This document shows positions 16,717 to 25,086 of a stretch of DNA of 64,000 nucleotides, one piece after another. The notes under the pieces were generated by a model. The model searched no databases, was not told where the DNA came from, and saw nothing but the letters and a program-made list of their open reading frames with translations. The DNA is from JAKFDK01 sp036676195. Lineage in GTDB: Bacteria; Bacillota; Sulfobacillia; Symbiobacteriales; ZC4RG38. The stretch is taken from contig JAKFDK010000010.1 of NCBI GenBank assembly GCA_036676195.1, positions 62,001 to 126,000 on the forward strand, in the 5' to 3' direction. A program made the translations under genes and the position numbers. The stretch's first letter is position 1. Every line of letters starts with the position of its first letter.

Positions 16717-18180
16717 GTGTCGCTGTTGTTTACGCCCCTGCAGATCAACAGCATGCGTCTGGAGAACCGGATTGCTCTGACAGCTATGGTTACCCGCCTC
16801 TCGAGTGAAGACGGCTTTGTGAACCAGGGCATAACCGACCGCTATGTGCGGTTTGCCCGGGGCGAGCCCGGTCTGATCGTCCTGGAAGCGATGGCGGTAC
16901 ACGGGTCCAAGAGCGGTCCTCTGTTACGGATCTCTTCTGACGAGTTCCTGCCCGGTCTGACGGAGTTGGCCCGGAGAATCCACGGGACCAGCCCGACCAA
17001 GGTAGTTCCCCAGATCATTCATTTTCTCAAAGTGGCACGCAGCGGTTGGCGGCAGACGGTTGACATGCTGAGCCGGGATGAGATCCGGACCATTATCGGG
17101 CAGTATGCCGCCGCAGCCTACCGGGCGCGGGCTGCCGGCCTGGACGGCGTGGAGTTGCACATGGCCCATGCTTACACGCTGGCTTCCTTCCTGTCCAAGC
17201 GGAGCAACACCCGGACTGACGAGTACGGCCGCACCCTGGAGGGCCGTCTGCGCATGGCCTGCGAGACGATTACCGCCGTTCGCCGGGCCGTGGGTCCCGA
17301 CTTTGCGGTGGGTGTGCGCTTTGTGGGCGACGAGTGCATCAAGGGCGGCTACAGCACCCATGAAGCCAGAGTTATTGCCCTGCGTCTGGCCCAGTTGGGC
17401 GCCGACTATATCAGCCTCAGCGCCGGGGGTAAGTTTGAGGACCATGTCCCCCGGGACGGGCAGCCTCCCTACCCTTACACGGGGTACAGCGGCGACCGGT
17501 GCATGCCGTCGCACGATTATGCCGACGGGATCAACCTGTATATCCCGACCGCTGTCAAGGAGTACCTGATTGCTCATGGACTGCAGACACCAGTGCTGGC
17601 TGCCGGGAAGATTGCCACTCGGGATATGGCCGAGGCGGTGTTGGCCAATGGTCAGGCCGATCTGATCGGGATGGCCAGGGGCCTGTTGGCGGACCCGGAC
17701 CTGCCCAGGAAGTGGCGGGACGGCCAGGATGAGCGGGTTGTCGGCTGCATCTATTGCAACGTATGCAAAAATCTGGATGAGAACTTCAGGCAGGTCCGCT
17801 GCTTCTTGTGGCCGAAGGACTCTCTGCACGCGCCGGAGATCCATGAGTGGAGTGTCCCGGCCTGGCCCGGCGGGGCTGACTTGCAGGCCGAAGTGCGGGG
17901 GACCAGTCTCCGTTTGACCTGGAACCGGGCCGCTGCGGCGGCCGGTGTGCAGGGCTACGATATCTTTCGCTCAGAGGACGGGAAGAGTTGGACCCGCCTC
18001 TGGGCTGGTAACATGGTTGGTTATTCGGACTTCAGCGCCACGGCCGGCACCACCTGGCACTACATGGTTCAGGCCTATGACGCTGCGGGTCACCGGTCGG
18101 CGCTTTCCAATGTGGCGGTGGCGGCGATGCCCATGCCTGACTTTTCCTTGCCACAGACTTCAGAGTCAGCCAGCGATTAA
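16717..18180 (+). CDS. Old Yellow Enzyme-like NADH:flavin oxidoreductase with Fe-S motif and C-terminal fibronectin-like domain
   Basis: A 487-residue FMN-dependent TIM-barrel enzyme of the OYE/2,4-dienoyl-CoA-reductase group. The barrel spans about residues 1-340 with the active-site segment LHMAHAYTLASFL. The four-cysteine cluster C-x2-C-x2-C-x11-C near residues 346-364 matches the 4Fe-4S site of dienoyl-CoA reductases. Those enzymes continue with an FAD/NAD domain; here it is missing and replaced by about 95 residues resembling a fibronectin type III fold (W at strand B, YDIFRSEDG, WHYMVQAYDAAG). GTG start behind AAGGAGGAGGG. It heads the island operon and would reduce an unsaturated or ring acyl-CoA, with electrons from an unknown partner. 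Confidence 0.85.
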   Translation: MSLLFTPLQINSMRLENRIALTAMVTRLSSEDGFVNQGITDRYVRFARGEPGLIVLEAMAVHGSKSGPLLRISSDEFLPGLTELARRIHGTSPTKVVPQIIHFLKVARSGWRQTVDMLSRDEIRTIIGQYAAAAYRARAAGLDGVELHMAHAYTLASFLSKRSNTRTDEYGRTLEGRLRMACETITAVRRAVGPDFAVGVRFVGDECIKGGYSTHEARVIALRLAQLGADYISLSAGGKFEDHVPRDGQPPYPYTGYSGDRCMPSHDYADGINLYIPTAVKEYLIAHGLQTPVLAAGKIATRDMAEAVLANGQADLIGMARGLLADPDLPRKWRDGQDERVVGCIYCNVCKNLDENFRQVRCFLWPKDSLHAPEIHEWSVPAWPGGADLQAEVRGTSLRLTWNRAAAAAGVQGYDIFRSEDGKSWTRLWAGNMVGYSDFSATAGTTWHYMVQAYDAAGHRSALSNVAVAAMPMPDFSLPQTSESASD

Positions 18181-18262
18181 GTTGCTATTTACAGTGAATG
18201 AAGTCCGGAGGGCGCGGCGAAGTCCTCGCTGCGCCCTCGGAACGTCTGAGGGAGGGGACGGC

Positions 18263-19441
18263 ATGCGTGTGGCCATTGTCGGGGCAGGCCAAACGAAGTT
18301 TGGCGAGCATACCGACAAGAGTGTAAAGGAATTATTTGCTGAAGCGGTCCGGAACATGGCCGATAATGTGGACCGGGGCTGGAGCCCTGATCGCATTGAG
18401 GCCGCATACATCGGTAGCCTGAGCTGCGGCCAGGGGATGCAGCTCGGGAATTTCGCGCCCGCCCTGATGGATTATGCCGGCCTGCCGCCGGTTCCGGCCC
18501 TGCATGTGGAAAATGCCTGTGGTTCGGGGGGGTTTGCGCTCCTGCAGGCGGTCATGGCGGTGGCTTCGGGCCAGGTGCAGTGTGCCCTGGCGGCCGGTGT
18601 GGAGAAAATGCGCGATGTCTCCGGCGAAAAGGGCCGCTACTGGCTCGGCATCTCCGGCGATACGGAGTACGAGCGGCTGGCGGGCCTGACTTTCGCCGGT
18701 ATTTTTGGTCTGGTGGCTTCCCGCCTGATGGCCGATGGCGTGATCGTGCGGGAGGACCTGGCCCGGGTAGCGGTGAAGAACCACCGCCACGCGGCTCTGA
18801 ACCCCAAGGCCATGCTGCGGCGGGAACTGACCCTGGACGAGGTCATGAACGCGCCGATGGTGGCCCAGCCCCTGTCGGGCTATGACTGCTGTCCGACCTC
18901 GGACGGCGCGGCCTGTGTGCTGGTGGTGGATGCCGACCTGGCACCGGACTATACGGACTGTGTGATTGAAGTGGCGGGCTTCGGCGCCGCCTCGGATACG
19001 CTGGCGCTGCATTCCCGGCCCAGCACCACCCGCCTGATGGCGGCGAACCGGGCGGCCTCGGCGGCCTACAAGATGGCCGGTGTGGGGCCGCAGGACCTGG
19101 ACCTGGTCGAGGTGCACGACTGCTTCACGGTGGCGGAGCTGGTGGCCTATCATGAACTGGGCCTGTGTGATATCACCGAGGCGGGCAAACGCCTGGCGGC
19201 CGGTGAATTTGAGCTGGGCGGCCGGTTGCCGGTGAACGTCTCCGGTGGGCTCAAGGCCAAGGGCCACCCCATTGGCGCCACCGGCGTGGGCCAGGCGGTG
19301 GAGCTGTTCCACCAGTTGCGGGGCGAGGCCAAGGAAGCGGCCCGGCAGGTGGCCGGCGCCGAAATGGGCCTGGCCTACAACATGGGTGGCTCGGGGGCGA
19401 GCGCAACGGCGTTTGTCCTGCGCAAGGGGGTGCAGCGCTGA
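18263..19441 (+). CDS. Thiolase-family protein, SCP2/lipid-transfer type
   Basis: A 392-residue thiolase-fold enzyme expected to cleave a 3-oxoacyl-CoA with CoA, or to act as a retro-aldolase as some DUF35-linked relatives do. The nucleophile Cys lies in ENACGSG, the active His is in GHPIG, and EVHDCF matches the SCP2-type group. The second catalytic cysteine of classical thiolases is absent; the C-terminal loop reads YNMGGSGAS. This is normal in SCP2-type members. ATG start behind GGGAGGGG. It overlaps the HMG-CoA-synthase-like gene (TGATG), with a DUF35 gene next, an arrangement seen for complexes of these three protein types. Confidence 0.87.
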   Translation: MRVAIVGAGQTKFGEHTDKSVKELFAEAVRNMADNVDRGWSPDRIEAAYIGSLSCGQGMQLGNFAPALMDYAGLPPVPALHVENACGSGGFALLQAVMAVASGQVQCALAAGVEKMRDVSGEKGRYWLGISGDTEYERLAGLTFAGIFGLVASRLMADGVIVREDLARVAVKNHRHAALNPKAMLRRELTLDEVMNAPMVAQPLSGYDCCPTSDGAACVLVVDADLAPDYTDCVIEVAGFGAASDTLALHSRPSTTRLMAANRAASAAYKMAGVGPQDLDLVEVHDCFTVAELVAYHELGLCDITEAGKRLAAGEFELGGRLPVNVSGGLKAKGHPIGATGVGQAVELFHQLRGEAKEAARQVAGAEMGLAYNMGGSGASATAFVLRKGVQR

Positions 19442-20169
19442 TGTCCGCCATCCTGGGCTATGGCCGGTATACCCCGGCCCGCCGTGCCGCTGACGAGGAT
19501 ACGCTGACCATGATGCTGGCCGCGGCTCAGCCGGCCCTGCAGGCTGGTGTGCTGCCCGACCGGCTGGCGCTGGCGTCCATGACGCTGCCTTACAAGCGCC
19601 GGGTGCAGGCCGGCATGGTGGCCGGAGCCCTGGGGCTGCCGACGGCCACCTTCTGCCTGGAATGCACCACATCGGCCCGGGCCGCCACCGAGGCCATGCG
19701 GGCGCTGGGAACCGGCCTGGTGGTGGCGGCCGACGGTAACCACGCGGCGGCGCTGCTGCTGGGCGATGAGGGCCCAGGGGCGCCGGCAACGGTACGGGAG
19801 GCCCGGAGCGCTCTGGCTGAGTATCCAGGGCTGGATTTTGTGCTGGCCGGTGAGCAGGCAGTCCGGGACGTACAGGTTCCGGACTATGCCGAGTTTGCTT
19901 ATGTCGACCTGGTGCGGACGGCGGCAGCCGGGCTGAAGGCCGATATTCTGGCCCTGAATCCGCCCCAGGCCCGACTGGGCAAGATTGGCGCCAGGGCTCT
20001 GGGCTTCAAGGATCCGGTGCTGGCGCCGGAGGGCGCCGGTGCCGCGGGTCCCCTGTTGGCCCTGATCGCCGCCCTGGATAAGGCGACGGCGGGCCAGCAC
20101 GTTCTGCTGGTGAGCTACGGTTCCGGCAGCGCCGCCGATGCGCTGCTGGTGCAAAAAGGAGGTGGCTAG
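19441..20169 (+). CDS. Short HMG-CoA-synthase/KAS III-like protein
   Basis: A 242-residue protein, well short of the 350 or more residues of HMG-CoA synthases. The N-terminal GYGRYTPARR, a possible nucleophile Cys in LECTTSARAA and the C-terminal SYGSGSAADA resemble that family, while the middle is condensed. It may be a non-catalytic scaffold or a small acyl-transfer subunit for the adjoining thiolase and DUF35 proteins. It overlaps the thiolase stop, and the DUF35 gene begins two bases after its own stop. Nothing suggests a frameshift: the frame is continuous and codon use matches its neighbours. Confidence 0.7.
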   Translation: MSAILGYGRYTPARRAADEDTLTMMLAAAQPALQAGVLPDRLALASMTLPYKRRVQAGMVAGALGLPTATFCLECTTSARAATEAMRALGTGLVVAADGNHAAALLLGDEGPGAPATVREARSALAEYPGLDFVLAGEQAVRDVQVPDYAEFAYVDLVRTAAAGLKADILALNPPQARLGKIGARALGFKDPVLAPEGAGAAGPLLALIAALDKATAGQHVLLVSYGSGSAADALLVQKGGG

Positions 20170-20171
20170 GC

Positions 20172-20597
20172 ATGGGTGCACATGTATCCGTTCCCATGTA
20201 CCGCCGGTCGCTGCCCCAGCGGCTGCGGCTGGAGGGCCGGCGCTGCGCCGGTTGCGGCCACATCCAGTTTCCGCCCACGGCGGCCTGTCCGAGCTGTCAC
20301 GGGCCCAAGCTGGAGCCCTATGACCTGAGCGGTCGCGGGACGCTGCACGCCGTTACCAAGATCACACCGGCGGGTGCACCGCCGGAGTTTACCGCCCAGG
20401 CCAGGGCGGAGGGCGGCTATTATGTGGCGATCGTGGAACTGGCCGAGGGGCCGAAGATCACGGCCCAGCTCACGGGGTTTGCCACACCGCCACAGATTGG
20501 CCAGGCGGTGACAGTTGTGACCAGGCGACTGTATGAAGAAGAAGGCGTGGTCCGGTACGGCTTTAAATTCCAGCCTGCGGAGGAGAACCCGTCATGA
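20172..20597 (+). CDS. DUF35 OB-fold/zinc-ribbon acyl-CoA-associated protein
   Basis: A 141-residue protein with a rubredoxin-like zinc ribbon (C-x2-C at RCAGC and C-x2-C at CPSC, residues about 24-42) and an OB fold after it. DUF35 proteins form complexes with thiolases or HMG-CoA synthases and shape the CoA-channelling site; BbsA of anaerobic toluene degradation and ChsH2 of steroid side-chain cleavage are examples. AGGAGG precedes the ATG. It shares an ATGA overlap with the next gene. Its position supports a thiolase/HMGCS-like/DUF35 complex. Confidence 0.85.
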   Translation: MGAHVSVPMYRRSLPQRLRLEGRRCAGCGHIQFPPTAACPSCHGPKLEPYDLSGRGTLHAVTKITPAGAPPEFTAQARAEGGYYVAIVELAEGPKITAQLTGFATPPQIGQAVTVVTRRLYEEEGVVRYGFKFQPAEENPS

Positions 20598-22708
20598 AAG
20601 GCCTCTGGCAACCGCGTGGGGTGGCAGTGGTAGGAGCCAGCGCCACACCCGGCTCCCTTGGCAACAAGATGCTCCGTTATTTGCGCGACCACGGCTATGC
20701 CGGCACGATTTATCCGATTAACCCGCGCTACCAGGAGATTGAGGGGATTCCCTGCTACGCCAGCGTGGCAGCCGCCCCCGGGCCGGTTGACCTGGCCCTG
20801 GTGCTGGTGGGCGCCGACCGGGTCATGGGTTCCCTGCAGGACTGTGCCGCCGCGAAGACTCCCTTTGTGGTGGTGCATTCCAGCGGCTTTGGCGAGACGG
20901 GTGACGCGGGTAAGGCCCTGGAGCAGGAAATGGTGGCCTATGCCCGGGCCAACGGTATTCGCATCATCGGTCCCAACTGCATTGGTATGGTCAGTCCGCC
21001 GGAACAGTTGGTGGCGGGCTTCAGCCCCCTGTTCACCCGGGTCAAGTTCGAGCCGGGCAATCTGGGCCTGATCACGCAGAGCGGCGCCCTGGGTTACGGG
21101 ATCGTCTCCCTGGCGGTGGAGCAGGGGCTGAAGTTCAGCCGGGTAGTGAACACCGGCAACGAGGCTGACCTCTCCTCAGCCGAACTGGTGCGGAACCTGC
21201 TGGAGGACGACGTGACCAGCGCCGTGCTGGTGTACAGCGAAGGGCTCAAGCAGGCGCCGCAGTGGCGTGAGCTGGGCGCTCTGTCTGTGCAGCGCGGCAA
21301 GCCCATTATCATGCTGAAGACCGGCCGGTCGGAGGCCGGCGGGCGGGCTGCGGCCTCGCATACGGCAGCCCTGGCGGGTGACGACGCCGTATGGGATGCC
21401 GCCTTCCGCCAGCTTGGCTTCCTGCGGGTCGATGATGTGGACGATCTGCTTGACCTGGCAGCGGCTTTCTCGCAGCCCAGGCGCCCGCAGGGGGGCCGGG
21501 TGGGCGTGATCACCACCTCCGGCGGCGCCGGCATCATGGCGGCCGACGGCCTGTCCGAAGCCGGGCTGGACGTGCCGGTCCTCACCGGCCAGACTCGGGC
21601 TGATCTGGAAGCGATTATTCCTGCCTTCGGCACGGCGGCCAATCCGGTCGATGTGACCGCCAGCGTCATCAACGACAGCGAACTGTTCCGGCGGGCCCTG
21701 CGCACGATGGCCGCCGACGATTCCCTGGATATGCTGCTAATCTGCTTCTGCGTGCTGCAGGGTGAAGAGGCTGACCGTGTGGTGGATGATATGCTGGCTG
21801 TGCATGCCGAAATTGGCAAGCCCATGCTGGTGTCCCGCACCGGCGGTGAATTCCTGGCCCCCGGCGCCGCCGGCCGGCTGCAGGCGGCGGGGATCCCGGT
21901 GTTCCGCACCCCGGCGCGGGCGGCAGCGGCCGCCGGTGCCATGGCCCGGTTTGCCAACCACAAGGTGACTGCCGCTGCCGGGGCTCTGCCGCCCGCCGGC
22001 CCGGCTCCGGCCGGCTTCCCCACGCCCGGTCAGGCCCTGACCGAGCGGGAAGCCAAGACCCTGCTCGGGGCCGCCGGGCTGCCGGTTACCCGCGAGGTGC
22101 TGGCCACCACGCCCGAGGCGGCTGCGGCCGCGGCGGAGTCCATGGGTTACCCGGTAGTGCTCAAGATTGATTCGCCCGACATCCCACACAAGACCGAGGC
22201 GGGCGGCCTGCGCCTGGGCCTGCGGGATGCCGCTGCCGTGCAGAAAGCCTTTGCCGACATTTTGGACAGCGTGCGCGCCTACAAGCCCTCGGCCCAGCTC
22301 AACGGCTGCCTGGTGCAGGAGCAGGTGGAAGGCGCCGTTGCGGAGATCCTGGTCGGGGTCACTCCGTCTGCCCTGGGGCCGCTGGTGACGGTGGGTCTGG
22401 GCGGGATCTTTGTTGAGGTCTTCAAGGATGTCAGCCAGCGCCTGGCGCCGATCTCGTTCAAAGAGGCCGAGGCGATGCTGAAGGAACTGCGGGGCTACAA
22501 ACTGCTGGCCGGCGCCCGCGGACGCACCCAGGCGGACATTGAGGCCCTGGTCGGCCTGATCGTGAAGGTCAGCCACCTGGCCGTGGCCTGGCCCGGTGAA
22601 TGGGAATTGGATCTGAACCCGGTGCTCGCCCTGCCGCAGGGCCGCGGGTGCCGAATTGCCGATGCGCTGCTTTTAGCAAGGGGGACAGGTGTAGATGCTC
22701 ACGGGTAA
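20594..22708 (+). CDS. ADP-forming acyl-CoA synthetase (acetate-CoA ligase family)
   Basis: A 704-residue single-chain enzyme with a CoA-binding Rossmann domain (about 1-130), a succinyl-CoA-ligase-like region with the phospho-histidine loop around SHTAALAGD (about 250-260) and a C-terminal ATP-grasp domain (about 480-700). It interconverts acyl-CoA + ADP + Pi and acid + ATP + CoA. In a degradative operon this could conserve energy from a product acyl-CoA or activate the starting acid. It overlaps the DUF35 gene by four bases and the next SDR by 14. The acyl group is not predictable. Confidence 0.87.
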   Translation: MKGLWQPRGVAVVGASATPGSLGNKMLRYLRDHGYAGTIYPINPRYQEIEGIPCYASVAAAPGPVDLALVLVGADRVMGSLQDCAAAKTPFVVVHSSGFGETGDAGKALEQEMVAYARANGIRIIGPNCIGMVSPPEQLVAGFSPLFTRVKFEPGNLGLITQSGALGYGIVSLAVEQGLKFSRVVNTGNEADLSSAELVRNLLEDDVTSAVLVYSEGLKQAPQWRELGALSVQRGKPIIMLKTGRSEAGGRAAASHTAALAGDDAVWDAAFRQLGFLRVDDVDDLLDLAAAFSQPRRPQGGRVGVITTSGGAGIMAADGLSEAGLDVPVLTGQTRADLEAIIPAFGTAANPVDVTASVINDSELFRRALRTMAADDSLDMLLICFCVLQGEEADRVVDDMLAVHAEIGKPMLVSRTGGEFLAPGAAGRLQAAGIPVFRTPARAAAAAGAMARFANHKVTAAAGALPPAGPAPAGFPTPGQALTEREAKTLLGAAGLPVTREVLATTPEAAAAAAESMGYPVVLKIDSPDIPHKTEAGGLRLGLRDAAAVQKAFADILDSVRAYKPSAQLNGCLVQEQVEGAVAEILVGVTPSALGPLVTVGLGGIFVEVFKDVSQRLAPISFKEAEAMLKELRGYKLLAGARGRTQADIEALVGLIVKVSHLAVAWPGEWELDLNPVLALPQGRGCRIADALLLARGTGVDAHG

Positions 22709-23459
22709 GGTAGCTCTGGTAACCGGTGCCGCCGGCGGGTTGGGCCGGGCATTTTGCCGGGCTCTGGCACAGGCCGGGGCGGATATTGCCGCGGCGGACA
22801 TTAATGCAGACGGCCTGGCGTCGGTGGTGGCCGAGATGGAGTCGCTGGGACGGCGGGCCACCGCCATCGTGATGGACATTCGCTCCAAGGCTTCGATCCA
22901 GGCGGGGGTTGAGAAGGCGGTTGCTGACCTGGGCGGGGTGGACATTCTGGTTAACAACGCCGGCGGCAGCCTGTACACCCCCAAGTCGATCGAGGAGATC
23001 CAGGAAGACGACTGGGACCTGGTCCTGGCCGTTAACCTGAAGGGTGCCTTCCTGACCTGCCAGGCGGTGCTGCCGGCCATGAAGCAGCGGGGCGGCGGGC
23101 GGATTGTGAACGTCAGCTCGATTGGCGGCCGCACGGCTTCCATTGTGACCGGCGTACCTTATGCTGCTTCCAAGGCGGGCCTGATCGGCCTGACCCGGCG
23201 CCTGGCCAAGGAAGTGGGCAAGGACAACGTGAACGTGAACGCCATTGCCCCCGGCACGGTGCTCAGCGGTGAGCGCATGATCAAGCTGTGGAATGAACTG
23301 ACGCCGGAGGAACAGAACCGGACCCTGGCCGACGTGCCCCTGGGCCGGCTGTCGACCGCCGAGGAACAGGCCGATGTGGTGGTATTCCTGGCCAGCCCCG
23401 CTTCCCGTTATATTACCGGCGCCGTCATCGACATTAACGGCGGCCGTTTCATGGGCTAA
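22695..23459 (+). CDS. Short-chain dehydrogenase/reductase (second SDR)
   Basis: A 254-residue SDR with cofactor loop TGAAGGLG, NNAG near residue 90, a Ser in VSSIGG and the catalytic YAASK. It carries a normal ATG start, inside the end of the synthetase gene. With the first SDR at 15295 the island holds two intact SDRs, as do clusters in which two SDR subunits form a heterodimeric hydroxyacyl-CoA dehydrogenase. Here both keep Tyr and Lys, so both could be active. Confidence 0.85.
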   Translation: MLTGKVALVTGAAGGLGRAFCRALAQAGADIAAADINADGLASVVAEMESLGRRATAIVMDIRSKASIQAGVEKAVADLGGVDILVNNAGGSLYTPKSIEEIQEDDWDLVLAVNLKGAFLTCQAVLPAMKQRGGGRIVNVSSIGGRTASIVTGVPYAASKAGLIGLTRRLAKEVGKDNVNVNAIAPGTVLSGERMIKLWNELTPEEQNRTLADVPLGRLSTAEEQADVVVFLASPASRYITGAVIDINGGRFMG

Positions 23460-23500
23460 GGCTTCCGGCTATTTTTCGTAAACGTTGGAGGGGATCCCGC

Positions 23501-25069
23501 TTGAATAAGCTTGCCCGGTTGATCACGCAGGCCTCCTGGGAACATCGGGACCGCACTGCGATTATTTGTGAGGACCGCCGCCTGACCTTTGCCCAGACCG
23601 AGGAACTCAGCAACCGCATTGCCAGCAGCCTGGTGGCCCTGGGGGTCAACAAGGGCGAGCGGGTCGGTGTATTGCTGGCCAATTCACCGGAGTTTGTGTG
23701 CACAGACCTGGCCCTGATCAAGACCGGTCTGGTCCGGGTACCCCTGAATCCGCGCCTGGCCCCGCCGGAGATCGATTTTATTGTGAATAACTGCCGGGCG
23801 GCGGTGCTGGTCTTCTCGGACGACTACACCTACATGGTGGAGCAGATCCGGCCCAACCTGCCGCATGTGCGCCACTTCCTGTGCGTGGGCACGCAGATCC
23901 CGGACTGGGCCAAGTCCTTCACGGACACCATCGCGGCGGCTTCGACGGAGCCGGTGGCGGTGGATGTGACCGACGACGATCCTTACATGATCCTGTACAC
24001 CTCCGGCACCACCGGCAAGCCCAAGGGCGCGCTGACCAACTTCCGCAGCCGCTGGATCACCCTCTTCCACGTTTACGCCAACGAGGGTTCCGTGTCCAAG
24101 AATGACGTGATGCTGCACCTGGCCTCTCTGGCCCATGGCAGCGGCACCAAGGTGCTGCCGCACTACCTGAAGGGTGCGGCGAACCTGCTGATGCCCAAGT
24201 TCGATGTGGAAGAATTCTGCCGCCTGGTGGAGAAGGAGAAGGTCACCATCACCTGGATGGTGCCTACCACCATCGGCATGCTGCTGGACTTCGCCGGCCG
24301 TACCAAGTACGACCTCAGCTCCCTGCGCACCCTGGTGTACGCCGGTGCCCCCATGCCGGCCGAGCGGCTGAAGGAAGCCCTGCGCACCTTCGGGCCGATC
24401 TTTGTGCAGGTGTACGGCCTGTCGGAAGCGCCGCAGCCGGACCTGGTGCTGACCAAGGAAGACCATATCCTGGAGGGCACCGAGGCGCAGGTGCGCCGCC
24501 TGGCCTCCGCCGGCCGTCCCTGCCTGGGTGTGGATGTGCGGGTGGTCAGGGAAGACGGCACCGATGTGGTGCCTGGCTCCGACGACATCGGCGAAATTGC
24601 CCTGGGCGGCGACCATATCCTGACCGAGTACTGGGAGCGGCCCGATGCCACCGCTGAGGTGATCCGGGCTGGCTGGTTCTACACCGGCGACCTGGCCAAG
24701 GTGGACGAAGAGGGTTACATCTTTATCGTGGACCGTTCCAAGGACATGATCATCTCCGGCGGTTACAATGTGTACCCCCGCGAGGTGGAGGAAGCCCTGC
24801 ACCAGCATCCGGCGGTGCGTGAGGCCGCTGTTATCGGCGTGCCCGACCCCACCTGGGGTGAGTCCGTGAAGGCGTGCATCTCCCTGCGGCCGGGCATGAC
24901 CGCCACTGCTGATGAGATCATGGCCCACTGCGCCAAGCTGCTGGCCGGTTACAAGAAGCCCAAGTCGGTCGACTTCCTGGCCGATCTGCCCAAGAGCCCC
25001 AACGGCAAGATCCTGAAGAAGGTTCTGCGGGAGCCCTACTGGCAGGGCCGTGTGCGAAACGTGAACTGA
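23501..25069 (+). CDS. AMP-forming acyl-CoA ligase (class I adenylate-forming enzyme)
   Basis: A 522-residue ligase with the P-loop YTSGTTGKPKG near residue 167, the A5 motif VYGLSEA, the hinge motif GWFYTGD and the C-terminal catalytic Lys in PNGKILKK. It activates a carboxylic acid to its CoA ester via an acyl-AMP. The start is TTG, nine bases after GGAGGGG. It lies 41 bases after the second SDR and 17 bases before the mutase gene. Substrate type (short, medium or aryl) is not clear from these motifs. Confidence 0.88.
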   Translation: MNKLARLITQASWEHRDRTAIICEDRRLTFAQTEELSNRIASSLVALGVNKGERVGVLLANSPEFVCTDLALIKTGLVRVPLNPRLAPPEIDFIVNNCRAAVLVFSDDYTYMVEQIRPNLPHVRHFLCVGTQIPDWAKSFTDTIAAASTEPVAVDVTDDDPYMILYTSGTTGKPKGALTNFRSRWITLFHVYANEGSVSKNDVMLHLASLAHGSGTKVLPHYLKGAANLLMPKFDVEEFCRLVEKEKVTITWMVPTTIGMLLDFAGRTKYDLSSLRTLVYAGAPMPAERLKEALRTFGPIFVQVYGLSEAPQPDLVLTKEDHILEGTEAQVRRLASAGRPCLGVDVRVVREDGTDVVPGSDDIGEIALGGDHILTEYWERPDATAEVIRAGWFYTGDLAKVDEEGYIFIVDRSKDMIISGGYNVYPREVEEALHQHPAVREAAVIGVPDPTWGESVKACISLRPGMTATADEIMAHCAKLLAGYKKPKSVDFLADLPKSPNGKILKKVLREPYWQGRVRNVN

Positions 25070-25086
25070 TGGCGAGGTGCTGTTAA

